Positions 1 through 9,299 of a stretch of DNA of 64,000 bases are shown here, one piece after another; position 1 is the stretch's first letter, and the number at the start of each line of letters is the position of its first letter. The notes beneath the pieces were generated by a model. That model made no database searches. It had not been told where the DNA came from and saw nothing but the letters and a program-made list of their open reading frames with translations. The position numbers and the translations under genes were made by a program. The stretch is taken from assembly GCA_965223255.1 (NCBI GenBank), contig CBDCWA010000004.1:2790001-2854000 (forward strand). Reading direction: 5' to 3'. Source of the stretch: CBDCWA01 sp965223255. Lineage in GTDB: Bacteria; Pseudomonadota; Alphaproteobacteria; Rhizobiales; Hyphomicrobiaceae.

Positions 1-45
1 CATTGACCTGAGGTTGCCAAGCGTCTGTAGCGACGAGTATCCGCA

Positions 46-831
46 TTATGCAGCGGCCTCCAATGGCCCTGATCGGATCGATTGCGTCCGCGCTCTTTGC
101 ACAGCCAGCCAATCGATCACTTTAAATTCCCCATCTTGGCTCTCGGCGATCGCTGTACAGCTCTCGACCCAATCGCCGCAGTTGATGTAGTGCACGCCAT
201 CAATATCCAGTGAGGCGGCCCGATGGATATGTCCGCAAATTATGCCAGAAACATTGTGCCGGCTACCCTGTTGGGCGAGGGCTTTTTCAAATTCACCCAT
301 ATGATTGACCGCCGATTTCACGCGGTGTTTAAGATATGCAGAGAGCGACCAATAGCCGAGGCCCAGGCGTTTTCTAACCCAGTTCACGGGCACATTCAGC
401 CCTAGCGCCATCGCATAGCCGCGATCACCCAGGTAGGCCAGCCACTTGGCATGACGAACGACCACGTCGTATTCATCGCCATGCAGCACCAGATAGCGCT
501 TGCCATCCGGTGTTTCGTGGATCGTATTGCGCAAGATCTCAACGCCACCGAAATGTGTCCCGCAATAATCCCGGAGCCCCTCATCGTGGTTTCCTGGGAT
601 ATAGATCACACGTGCGCCTTCGCGCACCTTGGCGAGTATTGCCAACAACACGTCGTTGTGGGCCTGTGGCCAAACGGTCCCGCGCCGGATTCGCCAAAAA
701 TCGACGATATCGCCGACCAAATAATACGTTTCCGCCTCATGCTCGCGCAAAAACGCGATCAAGGCCTCGGCCTGACAGTTTCGCGTACCCAGATGCACAT
801 CGGAGATGAACAAGGAACGAAATTTATTCAT
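46..831 (-). CDS. Metallophosphoesterase, UDP-2,3-diacylglucosamine diphosphatase-like
   Basis: A 261-residue calcineurin-like phosphoesterase. The metal-binding motifs appear in the usual order: SDVHLG near residue 10, GDIVDFW near 40, GNHDE near 80, LHGDEYD near 117 and a distal GHIH near 200. The insertion between HGDEYD and GHIH, and the INCGDWVESC ending, resemble the LpxH-like family that hydrolyses UDP-2,3-diacylglucosamine in lipid A synthesis. This variant is also found beside envelope glycosyltransferases, so the substrate is not certain. No signal peptide is seen, so it should be cytosolic or peripheral at the inner membrane. The ATG has only a weak, distant GAGG upstream. It is a single gene with no close co-directional partner. 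Confidence 0.8.
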   Translation of the reverse strand: MNKFRSLFISDVHLGTRNCQAEALIAFLREHEAETYYLVGDIVDFWRIRRGTVWPQAHNDVLLAILAKVREGARVIYIPGNHDEGLRDYCGTHFGGVEILRNTIHETPDGKRYLVLHGDEYDVVVRHAKWLAYLGDRGYAMALGLNVPVNWVRKRLGLGYWSLSAYLKHRVKSAVNHMGEFEKALAQQGSRHNVSGIICGHIHRAASLDIDGVHYINCGDWVESCTAIAESQDGEFKVIDWLAVQRARTQSIRSGPLEAAA

Positions 832-972
832 CGGTCATGATCCTCACCTGACGTCCACCTATCGATAACAAAGTACAAAAAGGAGTCGGGTTACAACAGT
901 GTGACAGCTTTCATCGCAATCCGCCATCCGCTGGCCACCAAAAATCTGTCGACCTGCGCCCAATTTTCAAGA

Positions 973-1668
973 CTATTTGCCGGATTTGCTGGGGAATTTG
1001 ATACTCGACTTGAGGAGTAAGCCCCGCGTGCCAAAAGTGTCACTGACCGCAAAGAGTCGGTAAAGTTTTCGCCACATGACGCGCACCAGGACAAACAGCC
1101 GGTGAAAGCCAAAGAATCGCGGCACCCGTCGGCAATACTCCCGGTAGGGCTTGCCATAAGCTTCGGCCAGCCAAGGTTCTTCAACCATCGCCATCAGCAC
1201 ATAGACAGTAATTGTGGCGCCCGCCAATAGGCTTGTGCCGATCGAATCGCTGGCAACAGCCATTGCCGTATAGAGAGGGATTATCGTTGCGTACTGAGGA
1301 TTTCGGGTCCAGCGATATATTCCTTTCGTCACCAGTCCATCGCGATCACAGTAGGTATTCTTACGTCCGAGCGCGAACAAAGAGTAAACATAGAGCGCGA
1401 GCAAGATAACCATTAACGCGCCGGCTATCAGGCGAAGTGTGGTAGGCAGGCCGATTGTCGTGCCATGCCACGGCCCAACTGCAATAACCGCACTTACGAT
1501 CGTCGCGAAGTTGGTCGCGCGAAACAGCAGCCAAAAAACTTGATGTTGCCAGCTATTTGATCCCGGCGTCGGCCAGATTCGAAATCGACCGCCCAGCGCA
1601 GTAACGGCGAGCAACCCAACCAGGCTGAGTGCCATTACCATGCCAAATACTAAGACGGCCATTTCCAT
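973..1668 (-). CDS. Integral membrane methyltransferase (isoprenylcysteine / phospholipid methyltransferase fold)
   Basis: A 231-residue protein with about four or five hydrophobic segments. The C-terminal half carries the signature of the ICMT/PEMT-like S-adenosylmethionine methyltransferases: GIYRWTRNPQY near residue 140 and EEPWLAEAYGKPYREYCRRV near 188. Family members methylate lipids, prenylcysteines or small thiols at the membrane; the substrate cannot be read from sequence. The start is supported by a GGAG seven bases before the ATG. The last 40 residues after the family core are basic and less conserved looking. It stands alone between the phosphoesterase and a pseudogene on the same strand. 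Confidence 0.75.
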   Translation of the reverse strand: MEMAVLVFGMVMALSLVGLLAVTALGGRFRIWPTPGSNSWQHQVFWLLFRATNFATIVSAVIAVGPWHGTTIGLPTTLRLIAGALMVILLALYVYSLFALGRKNTYCDRDGLVTKGIYRWTRNPQYATIIPLYTAMAVASDSIGTSLLAGATITVYVLMAMVEEPWLAEAYGKPYREYCRRVPRFFGFHRLFVLVRVMWRKLYRLFAVSDTFGTRGLLLKSSIKFPSKSGK

Positions 1669-1869
1669 TTTGCGCTCCTGGTCCGTATCCGCCCAAGGTC
1701 AATTGCCGCCATCACCACCTGGTACGTGCCCGCCCTGCGATGATCTCTAACAACTATAAGACAAGCGGCGGCCCGTGCAACCCTGATCCACGACGGGCTG
1801 TAGCAGGCGGCGCGACTTTGAGAGCTCAACCATCTTTGTGTCACTGTAGCGGTCATCAACGCAGGAGCG

Positions 1870-2707
1870 TTAAAGCAGCCGGAACGGAAAATACCGGAGC
1901 ATCAACTCTTCCAGCCTGCCGCTTTGCTTGATTTTTTCTTATCGCTTTGTTGAGGTCGGTCCTAAGGTCCTCATCACCTTTGCGAACCGCGATCGCAACG
2001 CCCTCACCAAAATATTTGGGTTCGAGAAACGCGCCGCCCCTGAGTTCGCAACAGGATCGCGACAGCGTCCCATTCAACCAAAGTATGAGGCTGACGCCAT
2101 CGTCAAACAGCAGGTCCACTTTGCGCGCCACAAGCGCATCACGCGCCAGCTGTGCCGTGGCAAAGACCCCTATGGCGCTTTCCTTGAAGAAGTCATTGAT
2201 GAAGGCTTGGTGGGTCGTACCTTTGACGACGCCGATACGCCGGCCGCTAAGGCCTTCCGGCGTGATTGAGAGTCTTCTTGGCATCTTTGCGCGCCACGAA
2301 GCGACCTGGGGTAAAGAAATAGCTATCTGTGAAACTGACCTGGGCGAGAGCTTTCGCGGTGACGATGTGGCCGGCGATTACAGCATGGCCGCGTCGCCGC
2401 TTAAGACGGGTGAAAAGAAATTCCCACTTCACCTTTGCAAAGTTGCAGCGCACTGAAAGTTCAAGGCACAAGGCCCGTCCGATATCGATATTTAGCCCGT
2501 CAAGACGCCTTCCTCGTCGGTGTAGTTGAATGGCGGGAAATCGTCTGTTGTGAGAAATGTTATGGCGGTGCGAGGTGCAGTCGTTTGGCGTTTTACGACC
2601 TGTGCATCTGAGATGTTGGGCGCCACGTGGCAAAAGGCCACAACCATGCACAGGAGCACCGCTATGGCAGCGATACGACTCATATCTGTGATCATTCGAT
2701 GTTGCAT
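1870..2707 (-). pseudogene. Frameshifted extracellular solute-binding protein (amino-acid type, SBP_bac_3)
   Basis: Three overlapping frames together spell one periplasmic binding protein. The first (ATG at 2707, or 2695) has a signal peptide and TTDDFPPFNYTDEEG. A one-base loss in the G run near 2492 moves to the frame reading GLNIDIGRALC and FTDSYFFTPGRFVARKDA. A second shift near 2265-2285 moves to ITPEGLSGRRIGVVKGTTHQ and YFGEGVAIAVRKGDEDL. A third, at the A6 run near 1934, would restore AIRKIKQSGRLEELMLRYFP with a stop at 1870-1872. Family members deliver amino acids or related solutes to ABC importers, but no permease or ATPase lies nearby. Either the gene is dead or the shifts are assembly errors; two of the three sit in homopolymers. 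Confidence 0.75.
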
Positions 2708-2718
2708 TCTTGTCGCAT

Positions 2719-2730
2719 TATACAGTATAC
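2719..2730 (-). promoter_or_regulatory. Promoter-like TATACAGTATAC element
   Basis: Read on the minus strand this is GTATACTGTATA followed by ATG-proximal sequence, and overlaps a good -10 match (TATAAT). It lies 12 bases before the first ATG of the broken binding protein. The same 12-mer occurs at 19411 and 21068, in each case upstream of a minus-strand secreted-protein gene. Confidence 0.35.
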
Positions 2731-3018
2731 GTATTAAAATGTAGTATTCGGCCTTGGCTGTCATATCGTCTGTCATATCCCTCGAAAGCCAGTCCAGCCG
2801 GGATTAGCTTGTCGGCTCAGGGTAAACACTCAGCTATGCCCGATCAACGAGGGGGGCTAATTTGTCATAACATTAGGGCCACATTATCGGAACGCGCGAC
2901 GAATGCCTCGCATCCGATCCGGTCCGGGATGGCCACAGCTTCCCTCACTTGGACCATCTTTCTCACCGTCAGCTGCCCCCTGGCGACGAACGACATGTCA
3001 CAAAATCAATAATAACAC

Positions 3019-4896
3019 ATGGTCAGTAAGACGCCTCCAGATCTCACCGACCCACCTGCCATTCTATTCTTGGAATATGGGTTTCTAACAAACGATCTGC
3101 TGACACCGGACGCATTGCGCTACTGGATTGGGCAAGCCTACGCCGAGGCTGTCGACCCGCACCACGTATTGATCGCGAATGGTATTCTTACGACCCAGGC
3201 CTACCTTGACGCGATGTCGCAGCACTTGTCGCATGGGCTCGATCGTCAGGTTGGAGGTTCCCGCCGCACCACCGTTTGGATCGATATCTGCAACGGCCGG
3301 CCTAGTCAGGTTGCGCGCGCCGTGGCACGAGCACGCTTGCACGGGGCGGCGGTGCTTCTGGGAACGGGGTCGGCCCTTGCCGCAGGCCTGCAACCAATCG
3401 AGGAGTTACGTCGCGCTGACCTCGCAGCCCATCAATTCCGACGCCGGTTTCCAGCCCTTTCCGCGGCGACCCGGATCCCGACCTGGCAGATACTGATTGG
3501 CATCATTGGCCTGGGTCTCGTTGTTGGCGGCGCGATCATGGCACCAATGGCCACGCTCTTCGCAGTCTCAGCGCCGCTGGCATTTATTTTCATACTGATC
3601 GTATTGGCCCGTGTTCTGGCGACATTCGTGGTGATCTCACCGACGCGGCGTGGTCGGCCCCGAATTGGGCGTCGTCTCGATGATGCGCAGCTTCCGCTCT
3701 ATTCCGTACTGGTGCCACTCTATCAGGAACCCGAAATTGTGCCCGATCTCATTGCGTCGCTGAGCGGCCTGGATTACCCGCCAACCAAACTTGATATTCT
3801 GTTGATACTCGAGGCCGATGACACCGACACATTACGAAGCCTGCATGGCTGTCGCTTGCCGCCATTTATCAGACCGGTGGTGGTGCCGGCCTTAGAGCCA
3901 AGGACCAAGCCGAAAGCCTTGAACTACGCCCTGCCATTGGCGCGCGGCAGCCTTATCGTGGTTTATGATGCGGAGGATATTCCGGCCAGAGATCAATTGC
4001 GTCGCTCTGTCGCTGCCTTCAATGCGGGCGGTCCCTCTCTGGCGTGCCTGCAAGCCAAGCTCAACATTTATAATCCGCGTGAAAGCTGGCTAACCCGTCA
4101 ATTCACCATCGAATATTCCTCATTATTCGATGGCTTTTTGGGTGCCTTGTCCCGTTTGGGCTGGCCCATTCCGCTGGGCGGCAGTTCCAACCATTTTCGC
4201 ACCGATGCATTGCGCCGGATAGGGGGCTGGGATGCGCACAATGTCACCGAAGATGCGGATTTGGGATTTCGAATTGCGCGCCTGTCGGGACATATAGGGA
4301 TCTTGGATTCGACCACTTGGGAAGAGGCCCCGGCCCGCTTCGGGCCTTGGGTCAGGCAACGCACGCGTTGGCTTAAGGGCTGGATGATCACGTACTTGGT
4401 GCACATGCGTAGTCCATCGCATTTGCTCCGAACACTCGGCCTCTATCGGTTTATCGGCTTTCAAGTGGTCCTCGCGGGCACCTTGCTCTCGGCGCTGCTT
4501 CATCCGGTTTTCTATGCGCTCTTGGTAATAGAGCTGTTGTTGGGGACGGTTAGTGATGCCTGGCACAGCTTACCAGGTAAAATTCTGCTGGTGGTTGCTG
4601 CAATAAATTTCGCTGCTGGATATGTCAGCACCATGGCCCTCGGCATTGTCGCCTTGATAAAGCGCTCCAGCCGATGGCTGATACCGGCCACGCTCTTTGC
4701 CCCCGCTTATTGGCTGCTAATTTCCATGATCGCCTACCGCGCGCTATGGCAAGTGCTACGCTGTCCCTATTACTGGGAGAAAACACCACATCACGCCCGC
4801 TCTAATCGATATACCAGAGCCAAGGCACGTGAACCGAGGTGGCCCCTAGACACCAATTTAGCAGCCATAAACCGCAAATTTGACCGCCACCATTGA
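3019..4896 (+). CDS. Family 2 glycosyltransferase, cellulose-synthase-like (XagB-type)
   Basis: A 625-residue processive-type glycosyltransferase. Residues 1-130 form a soluble region of the kind found before the catalytic part in XagB-like enzymes (LTPDALRYWIGQAYAEA). Two membrane segments follow at about 157-205. The GT-A catalytic domain spans about 225-450 with EADD near 265, YDAED near 315, TEDADLGFR near 409 and QRTRW near 447, which together match the D, DxD, TED and QxxRW residues of processive beta-glycosyltransferases. Further membrane segments fill about 475-590. It probably extends a surface polysaccharide from a nucleotide sugar and exports it. No clear Shine-Dalgarno precedes the ATG. 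No PilZ domain or cellulose operon partner lies nearby. Confidence 0.85.
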   Translation: MVSKTPPDLTDPPAILFLEYGFLTNDLLTPDALRYWIGQAYAEAVDPHHVLIANGILTTQAYLDAMSQHLSHGLDRQVGGSRRTTVWIDICNGRPSQVARAVARARLHGAAVLLGTGSALAAGLQPIEELRRADLAAHQFRRRFPALSAATRIPTWQILIGIIGLGLVVGGAIMAPMATLFAVSAPLAFIFILIVLARVLATFVVISPTRRGRPRIGRRLDDAQLPLYSVLVPLYQEPEIVPDLIASLSGLDYPPTKLDILLILEADDTDTLRSLHGCRLPPFIRPVVVPALEPRTKPKALNYALPLARGSLIVVYDAEDIPARDQLRRSVAAFNAGGPSLACLQAKLNIYNPRESWLTRQFTIEYSSLFDGFLGALSRLGWPIPLGGSSNHFRTDALRRIGGWDAHNVTEDADLGFRIARLSGHIGILDSTTWEEAPARFGPWVRQRTRWLKGWMITYLVHMRSPSHLLRTLGLYRFIGFQVVLAGTLLSALLHPVFYALLVIELLLGTVSDAWHSLPGKILLVVAAINFAAGYVSTMALGIVALIKRSSRWLIPATLFAPAYWLLISMIAYRALWQVLRCPYYWEKTPHHARSNRYTRAKAREPRWPLDTNLAAINRKFDRHH

Positions 4897-5057
4897 CCAA
4901 CCGGGAGCAACGTGTTTTGCAGCGAATGATCTGGCAAACGCCAACGCTGCTTATGGACAGATGCTGTGCCAGCAGTGATCGAACACAATAAAGACGGAAA
5001 GCAGGCAGAGCGTGCGGCGCTTGCCTTCCAGCCCCGTCATGGGCTTAAAGACGGACC

Positions 5058-6323
5058 ATGAGCACCCCGGAAAAGGAGCTGTTGTCTGAGCAGCGATGGC
5101 ATCGCGTAAGGCGTGTCGCATTTTCACCCCCGCTGCGCGACTATATCTGCGCCCGAGCCCTTGATATGACGGCAATCTGGATGTGCCGGCTGATCAACAG
5201 CCTGGTGGTTTGGCAGATGACCAAGTCACCGACGATGATCGGCGTTGCACTTGCCTGCCAGCTTGGACCGGCGATCTTGATCGAGCCAGCCGGCGGCGTT
5301 CTGGCCGACCGCTATGATCGGCGCAAAGTCATGGCGCTCACCCAGGCCATCGCCGCCGCAATTACCGCCTTGATCGGGGGGCTTGCGGCCGCAGGGCTAT
5401 TGAGCATCAAGGGCCTGCTGACATTGCTTTTGTGCTATGGCAGTGTCATCGCCGTGTCGCAGGCTTCATCCCGGACCATTGTGACGGCCCTCGTTACAAA
5501 TTATGAGTTGCCGACGGCGGTATCCCTTTATTCGGTCGCATATAACAGCGCTGCATTTATCGGCCCCGCGTTTGCAGGTGTATTGATCGCAGCGTACGGC
5601 GCTCCGATCGCCTATTTTGCTGCAGCGGCAATGATGTTGGCCTTCGTCGTCATGTTGATCTTGCGTGTCCCGCCGATTCGCCCCACGGCTGCTGCCCAGC
5701 AAACGCCGTTTTTTAGGCTGTTGGCCAACGGCTTTCGACATGTCACGGGCGATGCACTGTTGCTTGCCCTGTTCGCCCTCCACATTTCGACGGCAATGCT
5801 ATCGCGCCCGTTCTTGGAGTTCGTGCCGGGCTTGGTCGACGATCTGTTCAATGGCGGCGCCACCGAGGTGGCGATTGTTACTTCGGCCGTTGGTGCCGGC
5901 TCGACGGTTGGGGGTCTATGGCTTGCCAGCCGGGATCCGAGATCTCTGGTCAAGGTCGCGCTGGTTGCCACCCCGGTCCTTGGTGCTGCCATGCTGCTCT
6001 TTTTCTGGAGTCCAACATTTTGGCTGGCGCCGATCATCGCATTTGTGGTCGGCATCGGGATGGTTGCACGGGGAGCGGCAATTCAGAGCCTCGTCCAATT
6101 GGAAGCCGGCCGTGCGTTTCGCGGCAGGGTCGCGGCACTCTATGGCGTTTCACTCGATTTTGGCGCAATCGCTGGAACATTCATGATCGCCTTTTTTACC
6201 GAGCTACTTGGCTTTCGGGTTGCCGGCACGATTGCCGTATTGCTTGTCATCATCGTTTGGTTGCGCTTGCGCCAGCCATTGATTGACCGCGCCAAGAACA
6301 AAGACCTTTTTGCCGAGCATTGA
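5058..6323 (+). CDS. MFS transporter, EntS/MefA-type exporter
   Basis: A 421-residue major facilitator protein with about 12 hydrophobic segments. It carries the loop 2-3 signature GGVLADRYDRRKVM near residue 80 and an N-terminal charged region before the first helix. The pattern is typical of the MFS_3 group (enterobactin exporter EntS, macrolide efflux MefA). These proteins use the proton gradient to export siderophores or drugs, and the cargo here is unknown. It lies 161 bases after the glycosyltransferase and 58 bases before glyoxalase I on the same strand, so the three could be co-transcribed, although their functions do not obviously fit together. Confidence 0.8.
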   Translation: MSTPEKELLSEQRWHRVRRVAFSPPLRDYICARALDMTAIWMCRLINSLVVWQMTKSPTMIGVALACQLGPAILIEPAGGVLADRYDRRKVMALTQAIAAAITALIGGLAAAGLLSIKGLLTLLLCYGSVIAVSQASSRTIVTALVTNYELPTAVSLYSVAYNSAAFIGPAFAGVLIAAYGAPIAYFAAAAMMLAFVVMLILRVPPIRPTAAAQQTPFFRLLANGFRHVTGDALLLALFALHISTAMLSRPFLEFVPGLVDDLFNGGATEVAIVTSAVGAGSTVGGLWLASRDPRSLVKVALVATPVLGAAMLLFFWSPTFWLAPIIAFVVGIGMVARGAAIQSLVQLEAGRAFRGRVAALYGVSLDFGAIAGTFMIAFFTELLGFRVAGTIAVLLVIIVWLRLRQPLIDRAKNKDLFAEH

Positions 6324-6381
6324 CGCCGCTCAGCCAATTTCGGATCATGCGCGCCATTCAGTTAATAATCGGAGACATCTC

Positions 6382-6822
6382 ATGCGCTTCCGCCACACGA
6401 TGATCAGAGTAAGCAACCTCGAAGACTCATTGGATTTCTTCTGCAACAAACTCGGCTTGGTTGAGACGCGGCGCATCGATCGCCCGGAGCATAAGTACAC
6501 ATTGGTCTTCTTGGCCGCACCGAATGACGTTGAGCAGGCCAAGACGGAACGCAATCTGGAGATCGAACTCACCTACAATTACGACCCTGAGGAATATGGT
6601 TCGGGGCGCAATTTCGGCCATCTGGCATTCGAAGTCGATGATATTTATGAGACCTGCCAAAAATTGATGGACGCAGGCGTCACTATCAACCGACCGCCGC
6701 GCGACGGCGGCATGGCATTCATCAAATCGCCTGACAATATTTCGATCGAATTGGTCCAAAAACCGCCGCGCCTTGAGCCACAAGAGCCCTGGACGTCGAT
6801 GGAAAACATCGGCACTTGGTAG
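6382..6822 (+). CDS. gloA: Lactoylglutathione lyase (glyoxalase I)
   Basis: A 146-residue VOC-fold protein. The start at 6382 was chosen over an upstream in-frame ATG because GGAGAC lies six bases before it and the protein then begins with the family N terminus MRFRHTMIRV. The metal ligands of the Ni-type enzyme are visible: His5, a Glu in EIELTYN, His in FGHLAFEVDD and Glu in SIELVQK. The enzyme isomerises the hemithioacetal of methylglyoxal and glutathione to S-lactoylglutathione in the cytosol. The gene ends just before a strong bidirectional terminator. Confidence 0.85.
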   Translation: MRFRHTMIRVSNLEDSLDFFCNKLGLVETRRIDRPEHKYTLVFLAAPNDVEQAKTERNLEIELTYNYDPEEYGSGRNFGHLAFEVDDIYETCQKLMDAGVTINRPPRDGGMAFIKSPDNISIELVQKPPRLEPQEPWTSMENIGTW

Positions 6823-6867
6823 GCGCGATTGGCCTTTCCCAACTAAGGCGCGGTTGAGAAAACCAAA

Positions 6868-6900
6868 AAAGGCCGGCGGAAGATCCACCGGCCTTTGGTG
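6868..6900. terminator. Bidirectional rho-independent terminator
   Basis: Two 12-base arms (AAAGGCCGGCGG and CCACCGGCCTTT) pair with one G-U and a five-base loop. The stem is preceded by AAAAAA and followed by a T-containing run. It separates the convergent glyoxalase and amidohydrolase genes and can serve both strands. Confidence 0.8.
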
Positions 6901-6936
6901 ATTGTGGGCTCGACCTTGCAGGGCCGACGCATTTTT

Positions 6937-8178
6937 TTATTCCGCAGCTGTCAGATTGCCATACTTTTCGAGGTTGGCCCGCTGCTTGTCGTTGCGCGGC
7001 GGCAAGTTCATCAGCCTTGCCGCGGTGCCGCCAAGTATGTTGTGCTTAGCCTTATCCGACAGGAAGGGCAGATCATAGATCGTGCTCGGCAGGTCGAAGT
7101 CCCAGTGCGGATAGTCGGAGGAGTAAAGGAGTTGCGTTTCCGCGTTGATCATGCGGAAGGTGCATTCCATCGCTTCCATGTCCTGAATTTCCATCGGCTG
7201 CGAGGAATAGTACATATCCCGCATATAATCCGAAGGCTTCTTCTTCAACAGCGGGCATTCCGACGAACGGATCATATATTCATGATCGAGCCGTTGCATC
7301 AGGAACGGAAGCCAAGCCAGTCCGGATTCGATCCAGATAACCGGCAGCTTCGGGAAGCGCTCGCCCAAACCATTTACCACCCAATTGGTGAGATGGAGAA
7401 TATTGTACCACGTGAAACCGAGCGCATGGACGGCGATGAACCTATTGCAGCCCCGAAAAACCGGCTCGCCCCAGTTTGGTCCGGAATGGAATGACAAGGC
7501 AAGGCCGCGCTCTTCAATGGCCCGGTACACTTTCATGTATTGGTTGGCATGCACCGGCAGCGTGCGCACGGTGGTCACCATAAAGCCGGTCACACCTTTG
7601 CAATCGCCGAACTTTTCGACCTGCCGTAGACTTTCGTCTGGATCCGAGAAGGGCAGGCACAGCATTGAAAAGAAGCGACCATTCGATTCCGGCAGCACGA
7701 CCTCTGTAAGCCAACGATTATAGGCCCAGCACAAATCGTTTTCCATTTCCTTCAAGGGATGCAGCCCGACATTGAGCATGCCGGTTGGGAAAAGACACGA
7801 ATAGTCAACGCTCATGGCATCCATCCAGCGCTCACCCAACTGCACATCGCGTTGGCGATCTGGATCGGTCTTTTCTTGCGATCGCAAGGGATAGCGAGCA
7901 ACGCGCCCGCCCATATCCTGGAACCCGATTTGTCCGGGTACAATGCTGTGCCGGCCCTTCCGTGTTCCTGATTTGGTCAATTGCTTGAAGACCTCATTTT
8001 CCATGAATTCGAGAATCTGCGCCATGTTCTCGTTTTCATAATGGTGAGCGTCGACATCGACGATCAACATGTCGTCGAAGTTCCGCTGATCGGCTTGCTT
8101 GCGCGCATTGCGTAATAGCCGCGAGGTGTTCATTTCCTCGACCGAAACGATCCGGCCGCGGTCCGAAAGAAGTTCCAT
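6937..8178 (-). CDS. Amidohydrolase-family metalloenzyme, module A
   Basis: A 413-residue member of the amidohydrolase_2 group, which includes the ACMSD, gamma-resorcylate and 5-carboxyvanillate decarboxylases and some C-C hydrolases. Candidate metal residues are DVDAHHYE at 41-48, His in LSFHSG near 229, His in VHALGF near 250 and Asp in SDYPHWD near 355. The usual N-terminal HxH is replaced by DxDxHH. GAGGAGA precedes the ATG, supporting this start. It is the last gene of a three-gene minus-strand operon, 54 bases after the FELGMW protein and the Rieske ferredoxin. A close paralogue at 29293-30522 has DVDCHHYE at the same residue numbers. The reaction is unknown; hydrolysis or non-oxidative decarboxylation of an aromatic or ring-cleavage acid is the family-based guess. 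Confidence 0.8.
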   Translation of the reverse strand: MELLSDRGRIVSVEEMNTSRLLRNARKQADQRNFDDMLIVDVDAHHYENENMAQILEFMENEVFKQLTKSGTRKGRHSIVPGQIGFQDMGGRVARYPLRSQEKTDPDRQRDVQLGERWMDAMSVDYSCLFPTGMLNVGLHPLKEMENDLCWAYNRWLTEVVLPESNGRFFSMLCLPFSDPDESLRQVEKFGDCKGVTGFMVTTVRTLPVHANQYMKVYRAIEERGLALSFHSGPNWGEPVFRGCNRFIAVHALGFTWYNILHLTNWVVNGLGERFPKLPVIWIESGLAWLPFLMQRLDHEYMIRSSECPLLKKKPSDYMRDMYYSSQPMEIQDMEAMECTFRMINAETQLLYSSDYPHWDFDLPSTIYDLPFLSDKAKHNILGGTAARLMNLPPRNDKQRANLEKYGNLTAAE

Positions 8179-8232
8179 AGCGTCTCTCCTCGTCTCTCTT
8201 TATTCGATGGTGGGATGTCGCGCGCTTTCCAA

Positions 8233-8547
8233 TCAGCGGCCTGTATAACTAACCCACATACCCAATTCAAAAACCTGCAGATTGGCAGCCTTCAACAGGC
8301 CGCTCGCTGTGAGCATGACGTCGGTGGCGTTTGCCGTGTTATGATGAGCAAGTGGCAAATACTCCTGGCCCTCTTCGACCTGAGCGGAATATGCCCGGCA
8401 AGCAATACCCATCATCGTTTGCACCATTTCCGGCGTTAACATGCCGACTTTGCCTTCAACGATTTCAGCCTCGACTTTACTGGCAAGGTCCTGCAATGCT
8501 TCTAGCGTAATCGTCTCGGCACCGGCAGTTGCATCAGGCGATGACAT
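8233..8547 (-). CDS. Small FELGMW-motif protein, module A
   Basis: A 104-residue protein that I cannot place in a known family. The start at 8547 overlaps the end of the Rieske gene by 14 bases and gives MSSPDATAG; an in-frame longer version would read far back into the Rieske gene. The middle has LTPEMVQTMMGIACRAYSA, and the end has NLQVFELGMW followed by VSYTGR. Its counterpart in module B shares LDPEMIQ, an alanine/threonine-rich stretch and NIELFELGMW. No metal-binding motif, signal peptide or membrane segment is evident. Position between a Rieske protein and an amidohydrolase in both modules suggests a dedicated subunit or assembly factor. Confidence 0.7.
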   Translation of the reverse strand: MSSPDATAGAETITLEALQDLASKVEAEIVEGKVGMLTPEMVQTMMGIACRAYSAQVEEGQEYLPLAHHNTANATDVMLTASGLLKAANLQVFELGMWVSYTGR

Positions 8548-8899
8548 AGATTTCGTCTCCCCGCACCTCGACATTGAATTTGCGCAACCGCAAACTCCGA
8601 TCGGCGACGCATTCGCCGGTCTTGATGTCGAATTCGTATCCGTGCCAGGGACAAACGAAATGCGTCTCGGTATCCGAAAAGAATAGACCCATCGACGTTT
8701 TGTCATCCCTTAGGCGTTCTTCGACCTTGGCAATGATGGTCCCCTCGCAGGCCGGACCGCCTTGGTGAACGCAGTGATTGGAATAGGCAAAATAATCGCC
8801 CTTTTCCTTAAAGACGCCGATCTCGTGAGGACCAACCTGTACGATCCTGCGGTCGCCGTCCGCAAACTCAGATGCTTTGCCAACGAATTGCTCAGCCAT
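8534..8899 (-). CDS. Rieske-type [2Fe-2S] ferredoxin, module A
   Basis: A 121-residue cytosolic Rieske protein. The cluster ligands are Cys43/His45 (HCVHQGG) and Cys83/His86 (CPWH). The 37 residues between the two motifs are about twice the 15-17 usual for oxygenase-type Rieske ferredoxins, and include an additional Cys51 in GGPACEG. The start at 8899 (MAEQF) has a purine-rich GAAGAGG upstream; the longer in-frame version adds 24 residues with no Rieske similarity. Such proteins pass electrons to an oxygenase or other redox enzyme, but no oxygenase alpha subunit or reductase is in the window. It is the first gene of the operon with the FELGMW protein and the amidohydrolase. Confidence 0.85.
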   Translation of the reverse strand: MAEQFVGKASEFADGDRRIVQVGPHEIGVFKEKGDYFAYSNHCVHQGGPACEGTIIAKVEERLRDDKTSMGLFFSDTETHFVCPWHGYEFDIKTGECVADRSLRLRKFNVEVRGDEIYVIA

Positions 8900-9299
8900 A
8901 TGTTTCCTCTTCTCCTGGGGCATGCCGCAACCTGACTGCAAACCAAAATCTAACAGCTGAAGCGGCAACAATGTCTTCTATTCCATAACAATCGCGCATC
9001 CTGGGTTGACCTGCAACAAAATCCGTCATTTTTGCCATGCCAAGTGGCTGCAAACGCGCCGGATTAGGAATTTCTGCCGACCAAGCTGCGCCCCACAGTC
9101 GGGATCGGCCCCGGCAGGTGGCTTGCCCGAGGCGGGGCGAGGCACTATGACATACTCCACCGATTGGATAAGAGCGGGCTTTGCGCCTGACGCATGGTTA
9201 CCCGCATAGTCAATGTCGTTTTCCGAAGCACGGCTCCCGGGCTTGGTCGACCATGGCCAGATCCAACCGCGTGATCGTGTTTAGTCACTAGGAGGAAAC
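8900..9299. promoter_or_regulatory. Divergent intergenic region between module A and the FerB/FerA-like genes
   Basis: Four hundred bases with no supportable gene. It must hold the promoters of the minus-strand Rieske operon and the plus-strand hydratase gene. An excellent Shine-Dalgarno (AGGAGG, 9290-9295) lies four bases before the ATG at 9300. No confident -35/-10 pair or operator was identified. Confidence 0.5.

Noticed and set aside
223..584. Opposite-strand and shifted frames inside the metallophosphoesterase gene
   Set aside because: They lie wholly within a well-supported gene and show no family motif; this applies to most overlapping frames in the window.
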